Origin: CAYMRB01 sp964392615
GTDB taxonomy: Bacteria > Planctomycetota > UBA8108
Assembly (NCBI GenBank): GCA_964392615.1
Contig: CAYMRB010000049.1
Span: forward strand, 1-33,691
Direction of reading: 5' to 3'
Length of the DNA stretch: 33,691 bases
In this document: piece after piece, positions 1-7,251 of the stretch
Numbering within the stretch: the stretch's first letter is position 1
How the letters are laid out: every line of letters begins with the position of its first letter
Translations under genes and position numbers: made by a program
Notes under the pieces: generated by a model
Seen by the model: the letters and a program-made list of their open reading frames with translations, nothing else
What the model was told of the DNA's origin: nothing
Database searches by the model: none

Positions 1-1379
1 GCCGCTTGCTCGCCCTGCTGCGCTTTGGTCTGCGCGGTTTTGGCGGCGACGGCCTTGGTCGCAGTGCGTTTGGCTGCGGCTTCAGCGGCCTTCGCGGCCT
101 GCTCGGCCGCCACCAGAGTCGTGGTGGCAGCGGCTACCTGACTCTTGACGGCCGCCAGAGCCTCGTCGGCCGTCTTCTTCTGCGCCTGTGCAGCGGCCAG
201 TGCTTTCGCCGTCGCGGTGGCCTGAGTCTGAGCTTGTTGCGCCTCTTGCCGTGCTCGAGCCAGGGCCGCTGCGGCGTCCGCCGCGGCCTTGCGCTTGGCG
301 GCGGCCTGCGCTGCTGCCCGGTTCTTCTCCGCCGCGACCTTCTCGAAATCCTGCGCCGCCTTCTCGGCTGCGGCCAGGGCCTTGGTGGCGGCGGCGACCT
401 GCTTCTTGATGCTCGTCAAGCCGGCCTCGGCCACCTTCTTCTGCGCCGTTGCCCGGGTGAGCGACTTCCCGGCGGCCGTGGCCGGAGCCCGTGCCGCTTG
501 CTCGCCCTGCTTCGCTTTCGTCAGAGCGGCCTTGGCCTCGTCGGCCGCCTTGCGTTTGGCGGCAGCATCGGCCGCGGCCTGCTGCTTCTGCTCCGCGGAT
601 TTGTCGGCACTGGCGGCCATGGTCTTGGCCGCGGCCTCCGCCTCCTGGGCGGCCTGCTCGGCTGACTGGTACGCGGTGGTGGCCGCGGCCACCTGCTTCG
701 CGGCGTTGGCCAGGGCCTCGTCGGCGGCCTTCTTCTGCAGCTCGGCTGCAGCCATCTGCTCGGGCACCGCGTCGGCCCTCTTCTGCAGCTTCTGCTCGCC
801 TTGCCGTGCTTTCTCCAGGGCGGCCTTGGCCGTGTCCGCCACCCTGCGCTTGGCAGCTGCTTGGTTCTTGGCGCGCCTGGCTTCGATGTCGAGCTTGTTG
901 GCCGCATTGGCGGCCGCTCGTGCCGCAGCCTCGGCTTCCCTCGCCGCCTTCTCGGCCGCGTCGTACGCCTTCTGCAGCGGAGTCGCGGCCGTCTTGGCTG
1001 CGGCCAACGCCTTGTCGAGGGGGGGCTTGGCGTCCGTCGCCTTGGTCAGGGCTTCGATGGCGGCGGGCACGTTCGCCTCGGCCCGCTTCAAGTCCTTGGC
1101 GCCGGGCTCGCCCGCCAGGTTCTTCGCCGTGGTGGCCTTCTGGCGCGCCGCGTTGGCCGCTTTCCTCGCGTTGGCGTACGCCAGGTCGGCCTTCTTCATG
1201 GCGTTCCGCAAAGGGCCGACCGTTGCCTCAGCCTCCCGGGCCACCTTCTCGGCCGCGTCGTACGCGGCTTTCGCCTTGGCCTCGGCGTCGGCCTGCGGCG
1301 GATCCTCCGCAGCGGGAGCCGATACGCCGACGGCAATGACAAGCGAGACCACGAGGGACAGACGATTGTCGATTCTCAT
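1..1379 (-). CDS. Exported Ala/Lys-rich coiled-coil repeat protein, 3' end missing
   Basis: The frame is open from an ATG at 1379 to the left window edge, giving 459 residues without a stop. Residues 1-21 or 1-24 form a Sec signal peptide (basic MRIDNR start, then a hydrophobic LSLVVSLVIAVGV core, cleavage near VSA/PAAED). The rest is almost entirely Ala, Lys, Glu, Gln and Asp, with helical heptad character. It contains three diverged tandem copies of about 87-98 residues, each beginning K-R-(K/R)-x-A-D and carrying QKK(x)ADEAL and KQVAAATxA motifs; copies begin near 855, 557 and 297. An ATG five bases upstream (1384) meets a stop at once, so 1379 is the start. The protein is probably a periplasmic or surface filamentous coiled coil. 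Resemblance to TolA or other Ala-rich proteins may be composition only, so no function is assigned. Confidence 0.8.
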   Translation of the reverse strand, partial: MRIDNRLSLVVSLVIAVGVSAPAAEDPPQADAEAKAKAAYDAAEKVAREAEATVGPLRNAMKKADLAYANARKAANAARQKATTAKNLAGEPGAKDLKRAEANVPAAIEALTKATDAKPPLDKALAAAKTAATPLQKAYDAAEKAAREAEAAARAAANAANKLDIEARRAKNQAAAKRRVADTAKAALEKARQGEQKLQKRADAVPEQMAAAELQKKAADEALANAAKQVAAATTAYQSAEQAAQEAEAAAKTMAASADKSAEQKQQAAADAAAKRKAADEAKAALTKAKQGEQAARAPATAAGKSLTRATAQKKVAEAGLTSIKKQVAAATKALAAAEKAAQDFEKVAAEKNRAAAQAAAKRKAAADAAAALARARQEAQQAQTQATATAKALAAAQAQKKTADEALAAVKSQVAAATTTLVAAEQAAKAAEAAAKRTATKAVAAKTAQTKAQQGEQA

Positions 1380-1439
1380 CGCATTTAGCCGCGCCGAAAG
1401 GATCGCGAGACGTGGGCGCTATCCGACCCGAGGGCCCGC

Positions 1440-1476
1440 GGGACGCCCCGTGGCGTCCCACACCGACGCAAGTCGG
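1440..1476. other. Two adjacent perfect hairpins in the divergent hutU/coiled-coil intergenic region
   Basis: GGGACGCC (1440-1447) pairs perfectly with GGCGTCCC (1452-1459) around a 4-base loop. CCGAC (1463-1467) pairs with GTCGG (1472-1476) around a GCAA, GNRA-type, tetraloop. Only three bases separate the hairpins. They could be leader RNA structures of the minus-strand gene, a terminator-like element without a U tract, or regulator-binding palindromes for the divergent genes. No known HutC or HutP site is recognisable. Confidence 0.5.
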
Positions 1477-1499
1477 CGCGAGCCCCGCCCACACACCTC

Positions 1500-1528
1500 A
1501 CGATCCCGCTGCCCCCTTGGAAAGTCAA
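1500..1528 (-). promoter_or_regulatory. Possible promoter of the coiled-coil gene
   Basis: On the minus strand TTGACT (1528-1523) is followed after 17 bases by GATCGT (1505-1500). The -35 box is good and the -10 box poor. A transcript from here would have a leader of about 110 bases containing the two hairpins at 1440-1476. This is an inference from box matches only. Confidence 0.25.
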
Positions 1529-1613
1529 CTGCTCGCGCGATCCGGCGGACCTGCATCAAGGCGTTCAGAGACCCCACCGCATCGCTCTTGAACCGCCGTC
1601 CGGCCTCGCGACA

Positions 1614-3314
1614 ATGACCGGCATGAAACCCCGACTCGACGCCATTCGCGCGCCTCGCGGCACCGCGCTGTCCTGCAAGGGATGGCACCAGGAGGCCGCC
1701 CTGCGGATGTTGATGAACAACCTCGACCCGGACGTCGCCGAGCGCCCCGAGGAGCTCGTCGTCTACGGCGGCTCCGGCAAGGCCGCGCGCGACGAGGCGT
1801 GCTTCCACAAGATCTGCGCCACGCTGCGTCGTCTCGAGAACGACGAGACCCTCGTCGTCCAGAGCGGCAAGCCCGTCGCCGTGTTCCGGACGCACGCCGA
1901 GGCGCCGCGCGTCCTGATCGCCAACGCCCATCTCGTGCCGAACTGGGCGCATTGGGACGAGTTTCGCCGGCTCGAGGCGCTCGGCCTGACGATGTACGGC
2001 CAGATGACCGCGGGCTCGTGGATCTACATCGGCACCCAGGGCATCCTGCAGGGCACCTACGAGACGTTCGCGGAATGCGCCCGCCAGCACTTCGGCGGCT
2101 CGCTCGCCGGGCGGCTCGTCGTTACCGGCGGCCTCGGCGGCATGGGGGGCGCCCAGCCTCTGGCGGCGACGATGAACGGCGCGGCGTGTCTCGGCGTCGA
2201 CGTCGACCGCTCGCGCATCGAGCGCCGTCTCGATACCGGCTATTGCGATGTCCTGACCGACGACCTCGACGACGCGATCCGGCGCGTCACCGCAGCACGC
2301 GACGCCGGCGAGGCGCTGTCGGTCGGATTGGTCGACAACATCGCTCGCGTGCTCCCGCTCCTGCTCGAGCGCGGTGTCGAAATCGACGTGCTGACCGATC
2401 AGACCTCGGCTCACGATCTGCGTCTCGGCTACATCCCGAACGGCTACGACCTCGCCGCCGCCGCCGAGTTGCGCGAGCGCGACCACGGCGCGTACGAGGA
2501 GGCGGTGCTCGACTCGATGCAGGACCACGTCCGCGCCATGCTCGCGTACCGCCAGCGCGGCGCGGTGACGTTCGACTACGGCAACAATCTGCGCGGCCAG
2601 GTCAGCGATCGTCGCGGCATGACCGAAGCGTTCGACATTCCGGGCTTCGTGCCCGAGTTCATCCGGCCGCTGTTCTGCAAGGGATCGGGGCCGTTCCGCT
2701 GGGCCGCGCTCTCGGGAGAGGCGAGCGACATCGCCGCGACCGACGACGCCGTCCTCGAGACGTTCCCCGACGTCGAGCCGCTCGCGCGCTGGATCCGCAA
2801 GGCGCGCGAGAGGGTGCACTTCCAGGGCCTGCCAGCGCGGATCTGCTGGCTCGAGTACGGACAGCGCGCCGAGATGGGCGCACGTTTCAACTGGCTCGTC
2901 GAGAAGGGCAAGGTCAAGGCGCCGCTCGTGATCGGCCGCGATCACCTCGACAGCGGCTCGGTCGCGTCGCCGAATCGCGAGACCGAAGCGATGCGCGACG
3001 GATCGGACGCCATCGCCGATTGGCCGCTCCTCAACGCGCTGCTCAACACGGCCTGCGGCGCGAGCTGGGTGTCGCTGCATCACGGCGGCGGCGTCGGCAT
3101 CGGCTACTCGATCCACGCCGGGATGGTGTGCGTCGCCGAGGGGACGGAGTCGAGCGCGCGGCGACTCGAGCGCGTGCTGACGGCCGACCCCGGCATGGGC
3201 GTCGCGCGCCACGCCGACGCTGGGTATGACAGCGCGATCGATGCGGCGCGGGAACGCGCCGTCGACCTTCCGATGATCACCGATCGAGATTCCGGACGAG
3301 CCGAGGCTCCATGA
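1614..3314 (+). CDS. hutU: Urocanate hydratase (urocanase)
   Basis: This is the second enzyme of histidine degradation, hydrating urocanate to 4-imidazolone-5-propionate with tightly bound NAD+ (EC 4.2.1.49), in the cytoplasm. At 566 residues it matches the usual ~555. The N-terminal YGGSGKAARD and the NAD-binding GGLGGMGGAQ (residues 172-181) are intact. The catalytic cysteine lies in PARICWLEYGQR (Cys411). The C-terminal GASWVSLHHGGGVGIGYS segment is typical of the family. ATGs at 1614 and 1623 are both possible starts; neither has a strong ribosome-binding site. It is the first gene of a hutUHIG operon, and its TGA overlaps the hutH ATG (ATGA at 3311-3314). Identification is secure; the exact start is less so. 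Confidence 0.97.
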   Translation: MTGMKPRLDAIRAPRGTALSCKGWHQEAALRMLMNNLDPDVAERPEELVVYGGSGKAARDEACFHKICATLRRLENDETLVVQSGKPVAVFRTHAEAPRVLIANAHLVPNWAHWDEFRRLEALGLTMYGQMTAGSWIYIGTQGILQGTYETFAECARQHFGGSLAGRLVVTGGLGGMGGAQPLAATMNGAACLGVDVDRSRIERRLDTGYCDVLTDDLDDAIRRVTAARDAGEALSVGLVDNIARVLPLLLERGVEIDVLTDQTSAHDLRLGYIPNGYDLAAAAELRERDHGAYEEAVLDSMQDHVRAMLAYRQRGAVTFDYGNNLRGQVSDRRGMTEAFDIPGFVPEFIRPLFCKGSGPFRWAALSGEASDIAATDDAVLETFPDVEPLARWIRKARERVHFQGLPARICWLEYGQRAEMGARFNWLVEKGKVKAPLVIGRDHLDSGSVASPNRETEAMRDGSDAIADWPLLNALLNTACGASWVSLHHGGGVGIGYSIHAGMVCVAEGTESSARRLERVLTADPGMGVARHADAGYDSAIDAARERAVDLPMITDRDSGRAEAP

Positions 3315-4819
3315 ACAACGTGCAATTGAGCGTCGCCGACCTGTACTCCGACCTCGCTCGGAGCCTCGCGGCGCTGCGCACGGACGCGTCGGCGGTCGAC
3401 CGCGCCCGGGCCGTCGTCGAGGGAGTCCTTGACGACGGCAACGCGTACTACGGCATCAACACCGGCTTCGGCGCTCTCGCGCGCAAGCGCATCGACGGTG
3501 AGCGACTCGCCGAGCTGCAGCGCAACCTGCTCCTGAGCCACGCGGTCGGCGTCGGCGATCCCGTGCGGCGCGAGATCGCCGCCCTCATGCTCGGGCTCAA
3601 GGCCCACTCGCTCGGCCGCGGATACTCCGGCGTGTCGCGACCGGTGTTCGATCGACTGCTGTGGCTGGACGATCACGACCTCGTGCCGTACGTCCCCAGC
3701 CGCGGCAGCGTCGGCGCATCCGGGGACCTCGCGCCTCTCGCGCACATGGCGTTGCCGCTCATCGGACAAGGGCAACTGTGGGTCGACGGCGAGACCGATC
3801 CGGTGCCCGCGGCCGATGCATTGCGGGCGCGCCACGCCGCACCCATCGAGCTCGGCGCGAAGGATGGCCTGGCGCTGATCAACGGCACGCAGTTCATGAG
3901 CGCGCACGCCGCGTTCGTTCTCCACCGCGCGTGTCATCTGACGAAGCTCGCCGACGTGATCGCCGCGATGTCGCTCGAAGCGCTGCAAGGCAGCGTCATG
4001 CCGTTCGACGCGCGCATCGCCGAGCTGCGACCGCATCCCGGGCACGCGATCGTCGCCGCGAACGTGCGGCGCCTTCTCGTCGACAGCGAGATCCTCGAAT
4101 CACACCGCGACTGTGGCAAGGTGCAGGATCCGTACTCTCTTCGTTGCGTGCCTCAAGTGCACGGAGCCAGCCGCGACGCTCTCGGCTGGGCCAGCGGCGT
4201 CGTCGATGTCGAGGTCAACTCCGTCACCGACAATCCCGTCGTTCTTGGGGACGGCGCGATTCTGTCCGGCGGCAACTTCCACGGCGAGCCGCTCGCGATC
4301 GCCATCGACACCGCCGCGTGTGCGCTCGCCGAGCTCGCGAGCATCTCGGAGCGCCGTACGTTCCTGCTGCTCGAGGGGCACGACGGCCTGCCGCGGCTGC
4401 TGATGCAGGAGACAGGCGTCAACTCGGGCTTCATGATTCCGCAGTACACGGCCGCCGCGCTCGTCAGCGAGAACAAGGTCCTCTGCCATCCCGCATCGGT
4501 CGATTCGATTCCGACGTGCCTCGGTCAGGAAGACCACGTGAGCATGGGATCGGTCGGTGCGATCCAGCTCGTGCAGGTGCTCGCGAACGTCGAGCATGTC
4601 CTCGCGATCGAGATGATGACCGCCGCGCAGGCGCTCGACTATCGGCTGCCGCTGCGCGCGGGTCGCGGCGTGATGTGTGCGCACGAGTACATCCGGTCGC
4701 GGATTCCCCACCGCGAGGCCGACGGCGTGTTTCACGGCGACTTGCAGCGCGCGCTCGCGCTTGTCGAGGCGCCGGTGATCACCGACGTCCTGCGCGACGA
4801 CGGCACGGAACTCGGCTGA
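3311..4819 (+). CDS. hutH: Histidine ammonia-lyase (histidase)
   Basis: This enzyme catalyses the first step of histidine catabolism, non-oxidative deamination of L-histidine to urocanate (EC 4.3.1.3), as a cytoplasmic tetramer. The 502 residues match the aromatic amino acid lyase family. The MIO prosthetic group would form from Ala136-Ser137-Gly138 in GSVGASGDLAPLAH. The YYGINTGFG segment near residue 47 carries the catalytic tyrosine, and LLLSHAVGVG (75-82) has the Ser-His pair usual in histidases rather than PAL. LINGTQFMSAH and the C-terminal SEN and QEDHVSMG segments are also conserved. It overlaps hutU by four bases (ATGA) and its stop overlaps the hutI start (TGATG), so translation is probably coupled. 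A GAGG just upstream of the ATG is a plausible ribosome-binding site. Confidence 0.97.
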   Translation: MNNVQLSVADLYSDLARSLAALRTDASAVDRARAVVEGVLDDGNAYYGINTGFGALARKRIDGERLAELQRNLLLSHAVGVGDPVRREIAALMLGLKAHSLGRGYSGVSRPVFDRLLWLDDHDLVPYVPSRGSVGASGDLAPLAHMALPLIGQGQLWVDGETDPVPAADALRARHAAPIELGAKDGLALINGTQFMSAHAAFVLHRACHLTKLADVIAAMSLEALQGSVMPFDARIAELRPHPGHAIVAANVRRLLVDSEILESHRDCGKVQDPYSLRCVPQVHGASRDALGWASGVVDVEVNSVTDNPVVLGDGAILSGGNFHGEPLAIAIDTAACALAELASISERRTFLLLEGHDGLPRLLMQETGVNSGFMIPQYTAAALVSENKVLCHPASVDSIPTCLGQEDHVSMGSVGAIQLVQVLANVEHVLAIEMMTAAQALDYRLPLRAGRGVMCAHEYIRSRIPHREADGVFHGDLQRALALVEAPVITDVLRDDGTELG

Positions 4820-6042
4820 TGCTGATCCTGCGCAACATCCGTACGCTCTACACCTGCCGCGACGAGGGCGCCCAGGACGACGTGCACGCGATCGACGACG
4901 CCGCTCTCGCATGGCGGGGCGATGGGATCGCGTGGGTCGGCGCCGAACGCGATCTGCCGACCTTCGATGACGCCGAGTCCTACGACGCTCGGGGCGGCGT
5001 GGTGATTCCCGGCCTCATCGACTGCCACACACATCTCGCGTTCGGTGGCTGGCGCGCCGACGAGTTCGGCCGGCGCTGTCGCGGCGAGAGCTACCTCGAG
5101 ATCGCACGCGGCGGCGGCGGCATCGCGAAGACCGTTCGTCAGACGCGAGAGGCGAGCACGGAGGAGCTCGAATCGCACGCGACGTCGTACCTCGATGCGA
5201 TGGCCGCGCTCGGCGTGACGACCGTCGAGTGCAAGAGCGGCTACGGCCTGACGGTCGCGGACGAGCTCCGGCTGCTCGAGGTCTACCGGCGCCTCGATGC
5301 CACGCACCCGACGCGCATCGTGCCGACGCTTCTCGGCGCGCATGTCGTGCCCGTCGAGTTCGCGCAGGATCGCGCGGGCTACGTCGAGTTGCTCTGCGAC
5401 GATTTGATCCCGGCGGCCGCGGAGCGCGGCCTGGCGCGGTTCAACGACGTCTTCGTCGAGAGCGGCGCCTTCAGCGTCGACGAGGCGCGGCGCGTGCTCG
5501 AAGCCGGCAGGGTCGTCGGCCTCGAGCCGAAGCTCCACGTCGATCAGCTCGGCGACGGGGGCGGCGCGGCTCTGGCGGCGGAGGTCGAAGCCGTCTCGGC
5601 CGATCACCTCGAGTATGCGAGCCACGAGGGCATCGATCGCCTGGCCGCGGCCGGAGTCGTCGCGGTCGCGCTGCCGATCGCGTCGCTGTACCTCCGGCAG
5701 CAGCCGATGGATGCGCGGCGATTCCTGGACGCGGGCGTCTCCGTTGCCGTCGCGACCGATTTCAACCCCGGCAGCGCTCCCAGCTATTGTCTTCCTCTCG
5801 CGATGACTCTAGCATGTACCATGAACAGGCTGACGCCACGGGAGGCGCTCAAGGCCGCAACGATCTACGCGGCCCGCGCGCTTCGGCTCGAGCGGGACGT
5901 CGGATCGCTTGAGTCGGGCAAGAGCGCCGACTTCGTGGTGTTGGAAGCACCGGACGTAGAGCATTGGCTTTACCAGGCTGTGCCGAGCCGCCCGGGGGCG
6001 ACCGCCGTCGGCGGCCGGTACAAAGAGAAGTGGAGAGACTGA
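4819..6042 (+). CDS. hutI: Imidazolonepropionase
   Basis: This is the third hut enzyme, hydrolysing 4-imidazolone-5-propionate to N-formimidoyl-L-glutamate (EC 3.5.2.7). It is a metal-dependent amidohydrolase of 407 residues, the usual family length. Metal-binding residues are in DCHTHLAF (His70, His72), KLHVDQL (His240) and ATDFNPGS (Asp314). KSGYGL (139-144), SADHLEY (His263) and NPGSAPS are hallmark motifs. HVDQL replaces the more common HADQL without loss of a ligand. The start is the ATG sharing its A with the hutH stop. The same frame stays open upstream to 3661, but that stretch lies inside hutH and reads as Arg-rich shadow sequence. A GGAGAG at 6032-6037 near the end of this gene may serve hutG. 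Confidence 0.97.
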   Translation: MLILRNIRTLYTCRDEGAQDDVHAIDDAALAWRGDGIAWVGAERDLPTFDDAESYDARGGVVIPGLIDCHTHLAFGGWRADEFGRRCRGESYLEIARGGGGIAKTVRQTREASTEELESHATSYLDAMAALGVTTVECKSGYGLTVADELRLLEVYRRLDATHPTRIVPTLLGAHVVPVEFAQDRAGYVELLCDDLIPAAAERGLARFNDVFVESGAFSVDEARRVLEAGRVVGLEPKLHVDQLGDGGGAALAAEVEAVSADHLEYASHEGIDRLAAAGVVAVALPIASLYLRQQPMDARRFLDAGVSVAVATDFNPGSAPSYCLPLAMTLACTMNRLTPREALKAATIYAARALRLERDVGSLESGKSADFVVLEAPDVEHWLYQAVPSRPGATAVGGRYKEKWRD

Positions 6043-6053
6043 CCTTGCTGTGC

Positions 6054-7061
6054 ATGGAACGACTCGAACCGACTGTGATCGAACCGCTGCCGGCCCGGCC
6101 CGACGACGAGCGCGTCGGCAGTCTTCTCGCGCGCAATGCGCAGGAGACAGCTCGCGTCGCGTTGCTCGGCTTCCCGTGTGATGCCGGTGTGACTCGCAAC
6201 GGCGGGCGGCAAGGCGCGGCCGCCGCCCCCGATCGTATTCGCCACTGGCTCTATCGACTGACGCCGCCGGCCGAGGAGCCGGCCTTCGCCGAGTTGCTCG
6301 CCGATACGATCGATCTCGGCAACGTGTGCTGCGGCGATTCGCTCGAGGACGACCAGGCGACGCTCGGATCGGTCATCGCCGAGCTCCTTCGCGACGAGCG
6401 AGGCATCGTCCCGATCGTGCTCGGAGGTGGACACGAGACGACGTTCGGCCACTTCCTCGGCTACGCGGAGTCGAAGTCGGTAGTCGACATCGTCAACCTC
6501 GATGCGCATGCCGACGTCCGCCCGCTCGTCGACGGACTCGGGCACTCAGGCAGCCCGTTCCGCCAGGCGATCGAGCATCAGTCCAGCTGTTGCCGGCGCT
6601 ACGCGGTCGCCGGATTGACTCCGTGGAGCACTTCGCCCGATCACGTCACGTGGGTGCGAGAGCACGGCGGCGTCGCGCACTGGAGCGACGAGGTGACGAG
6701 CGATCTCGTGCGGCGTCTGTACTCCTCGGACGAGGCGTCGATCCTCGCGTCCTTCGACATGGACGCGGTAGACGTAGCGCAGGCCCCCGGCGTCAGCGCG
6801 CCGAATACGTGTGGTCTCGATCGGAGCGTGTGGCTCGACGCGGCCTATCAAGCCGGACGCTCGCCGGCGGTTCGGTCGATGGATCTGGTCGAGGTCTGCC
6901 CGCCTCACGACGTCGACGAACACACGGCCCGTCTCGCGGCGCTGACGATCTGGTCGTTCCTGCGCGGTGTCGCCGAGCGCGGCCGGTGGTCGTCCTGGCT
7001 CGATCGCCCGCCGGTGCCGGGCGTGGACTCGCCCCGCAGGCACGGTCCCTGGCATACCTGA
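6054..7061 (+). CDS. hutG: Formimidoylglutamase, ureohydrolase family
   Basis: This protein belongs to the arginase/agmatinase superfamily. In this operon it should hydrolyse N-formimidoyl-L-glutamate to glutamate and formamide (EC 3.5.3.8), the last step of the one-step hut route. The binuclear Mn site is complete: GGGHETTFG (His127), NLDAHADVRP (Asp150, His152, Asp154) and SFDMDAVD (Asp235, Asp237). The 335 residues match the family. ATG 6054 is taken as start, 11 bases after the hutI stop. An in-frame TTG at 6045 is better spaced from the GGAGAG at 6032-6037 and would add three residues. Operon position favours formimidoylglutamate over agmatine or guanidino substrates. No hut regulator or histidine transporter lies in the window. 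Confidence 0.92.
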   Translation: MERLEPTVIEPLPARPDDERVGSLLARNAQETARVALLGFPCDAGVTRNGGRQGAAAAPDRIRHWLYRLTPPAEEPAFAELLADTIDLGNVCCGDSLEDDQATLGSVIAELLRDERGIVPIVLGGGHETTFGHFLGYAESKSVVDIVNLDAHADVRPLVDGLGHSGSPFRQAIEHQSSCCRRYAVAGLTPWSTSPDHVTWVREHGGVAHWSDEVTSDLVRRLYSSDEASILASFDMDAVDVAQAPGVSAPNTCGLDRSVWLDAAYQAGRSPAVRSMDLVEVCPPHDVDEHTARLAALTIWSFLRGVAERGRWSSWLDRPPVPGVDSPRRHGPWHT

Positions 7062-7082
7062 GGTCGACGAACTCGGAAGGCC

Positions 7083-7196
7083 AAGAAGGATTCACCACAG
7101 AGTCGCCGAGCTCGCAGAGAAGAACAGCCTGAGAAGAGGAAGGACCTCCCTCTCGCATTCTCTGTGGCCTCGGCTTCTGTGGTGGATCCTCTTTTC
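7083..7196. repeat. Large imperfect inverted repeat with CACCACAGAG / CACAGAGAA motifs between convergent genes
   Basis: The left arm (about 7083-7122) and right arm (about 7158-7196) are imperfect reverse complements. Both contain CCACAGA, CCGAG and CAGAGAA blocks in the same order, and the 35-base loop has further weak pairing. The arms occupy nearly all of the gap between hutG (+) and the glutamate dehydrogenase gene (-). Similar CACAGAG-rich intergenic repeats recur in many environmental bacterial genomes, from memory and not checked here. It may act as a bidirectional terminator or mRNA-end stabiliser, or be a mobile REP-like unit. Confidence 0.65.
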
Positions 7197-7251
7197 CTCG
7201 TGCGATCGCACGCGCGGCGTGGCGCTCCGGGATGAGGAGAGCTGACGCTCG

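Noticed and set aside
1588..1615. TTGAAC and GACAAT spaced by 16 bases before hutU
   Set aside because: The -10 box would overlap the hutU ATG, so transcripts would start after the start codon; judged a chance match.
1419..3212. 597-codon minus-strand open frame opposite hutU
   Set aside because: It is a high-GC antisense shadow: hutU on the plus strand has all family motifs, and the antisense product is Arg/Ala/Glu-rich without any domain.
3661..4818. Upstream extension of the hutI frame
   Set aside because: This part lies inside hutH in another frame and is Arg-rich; the true hutI start is the TGATG overlap at 4819.
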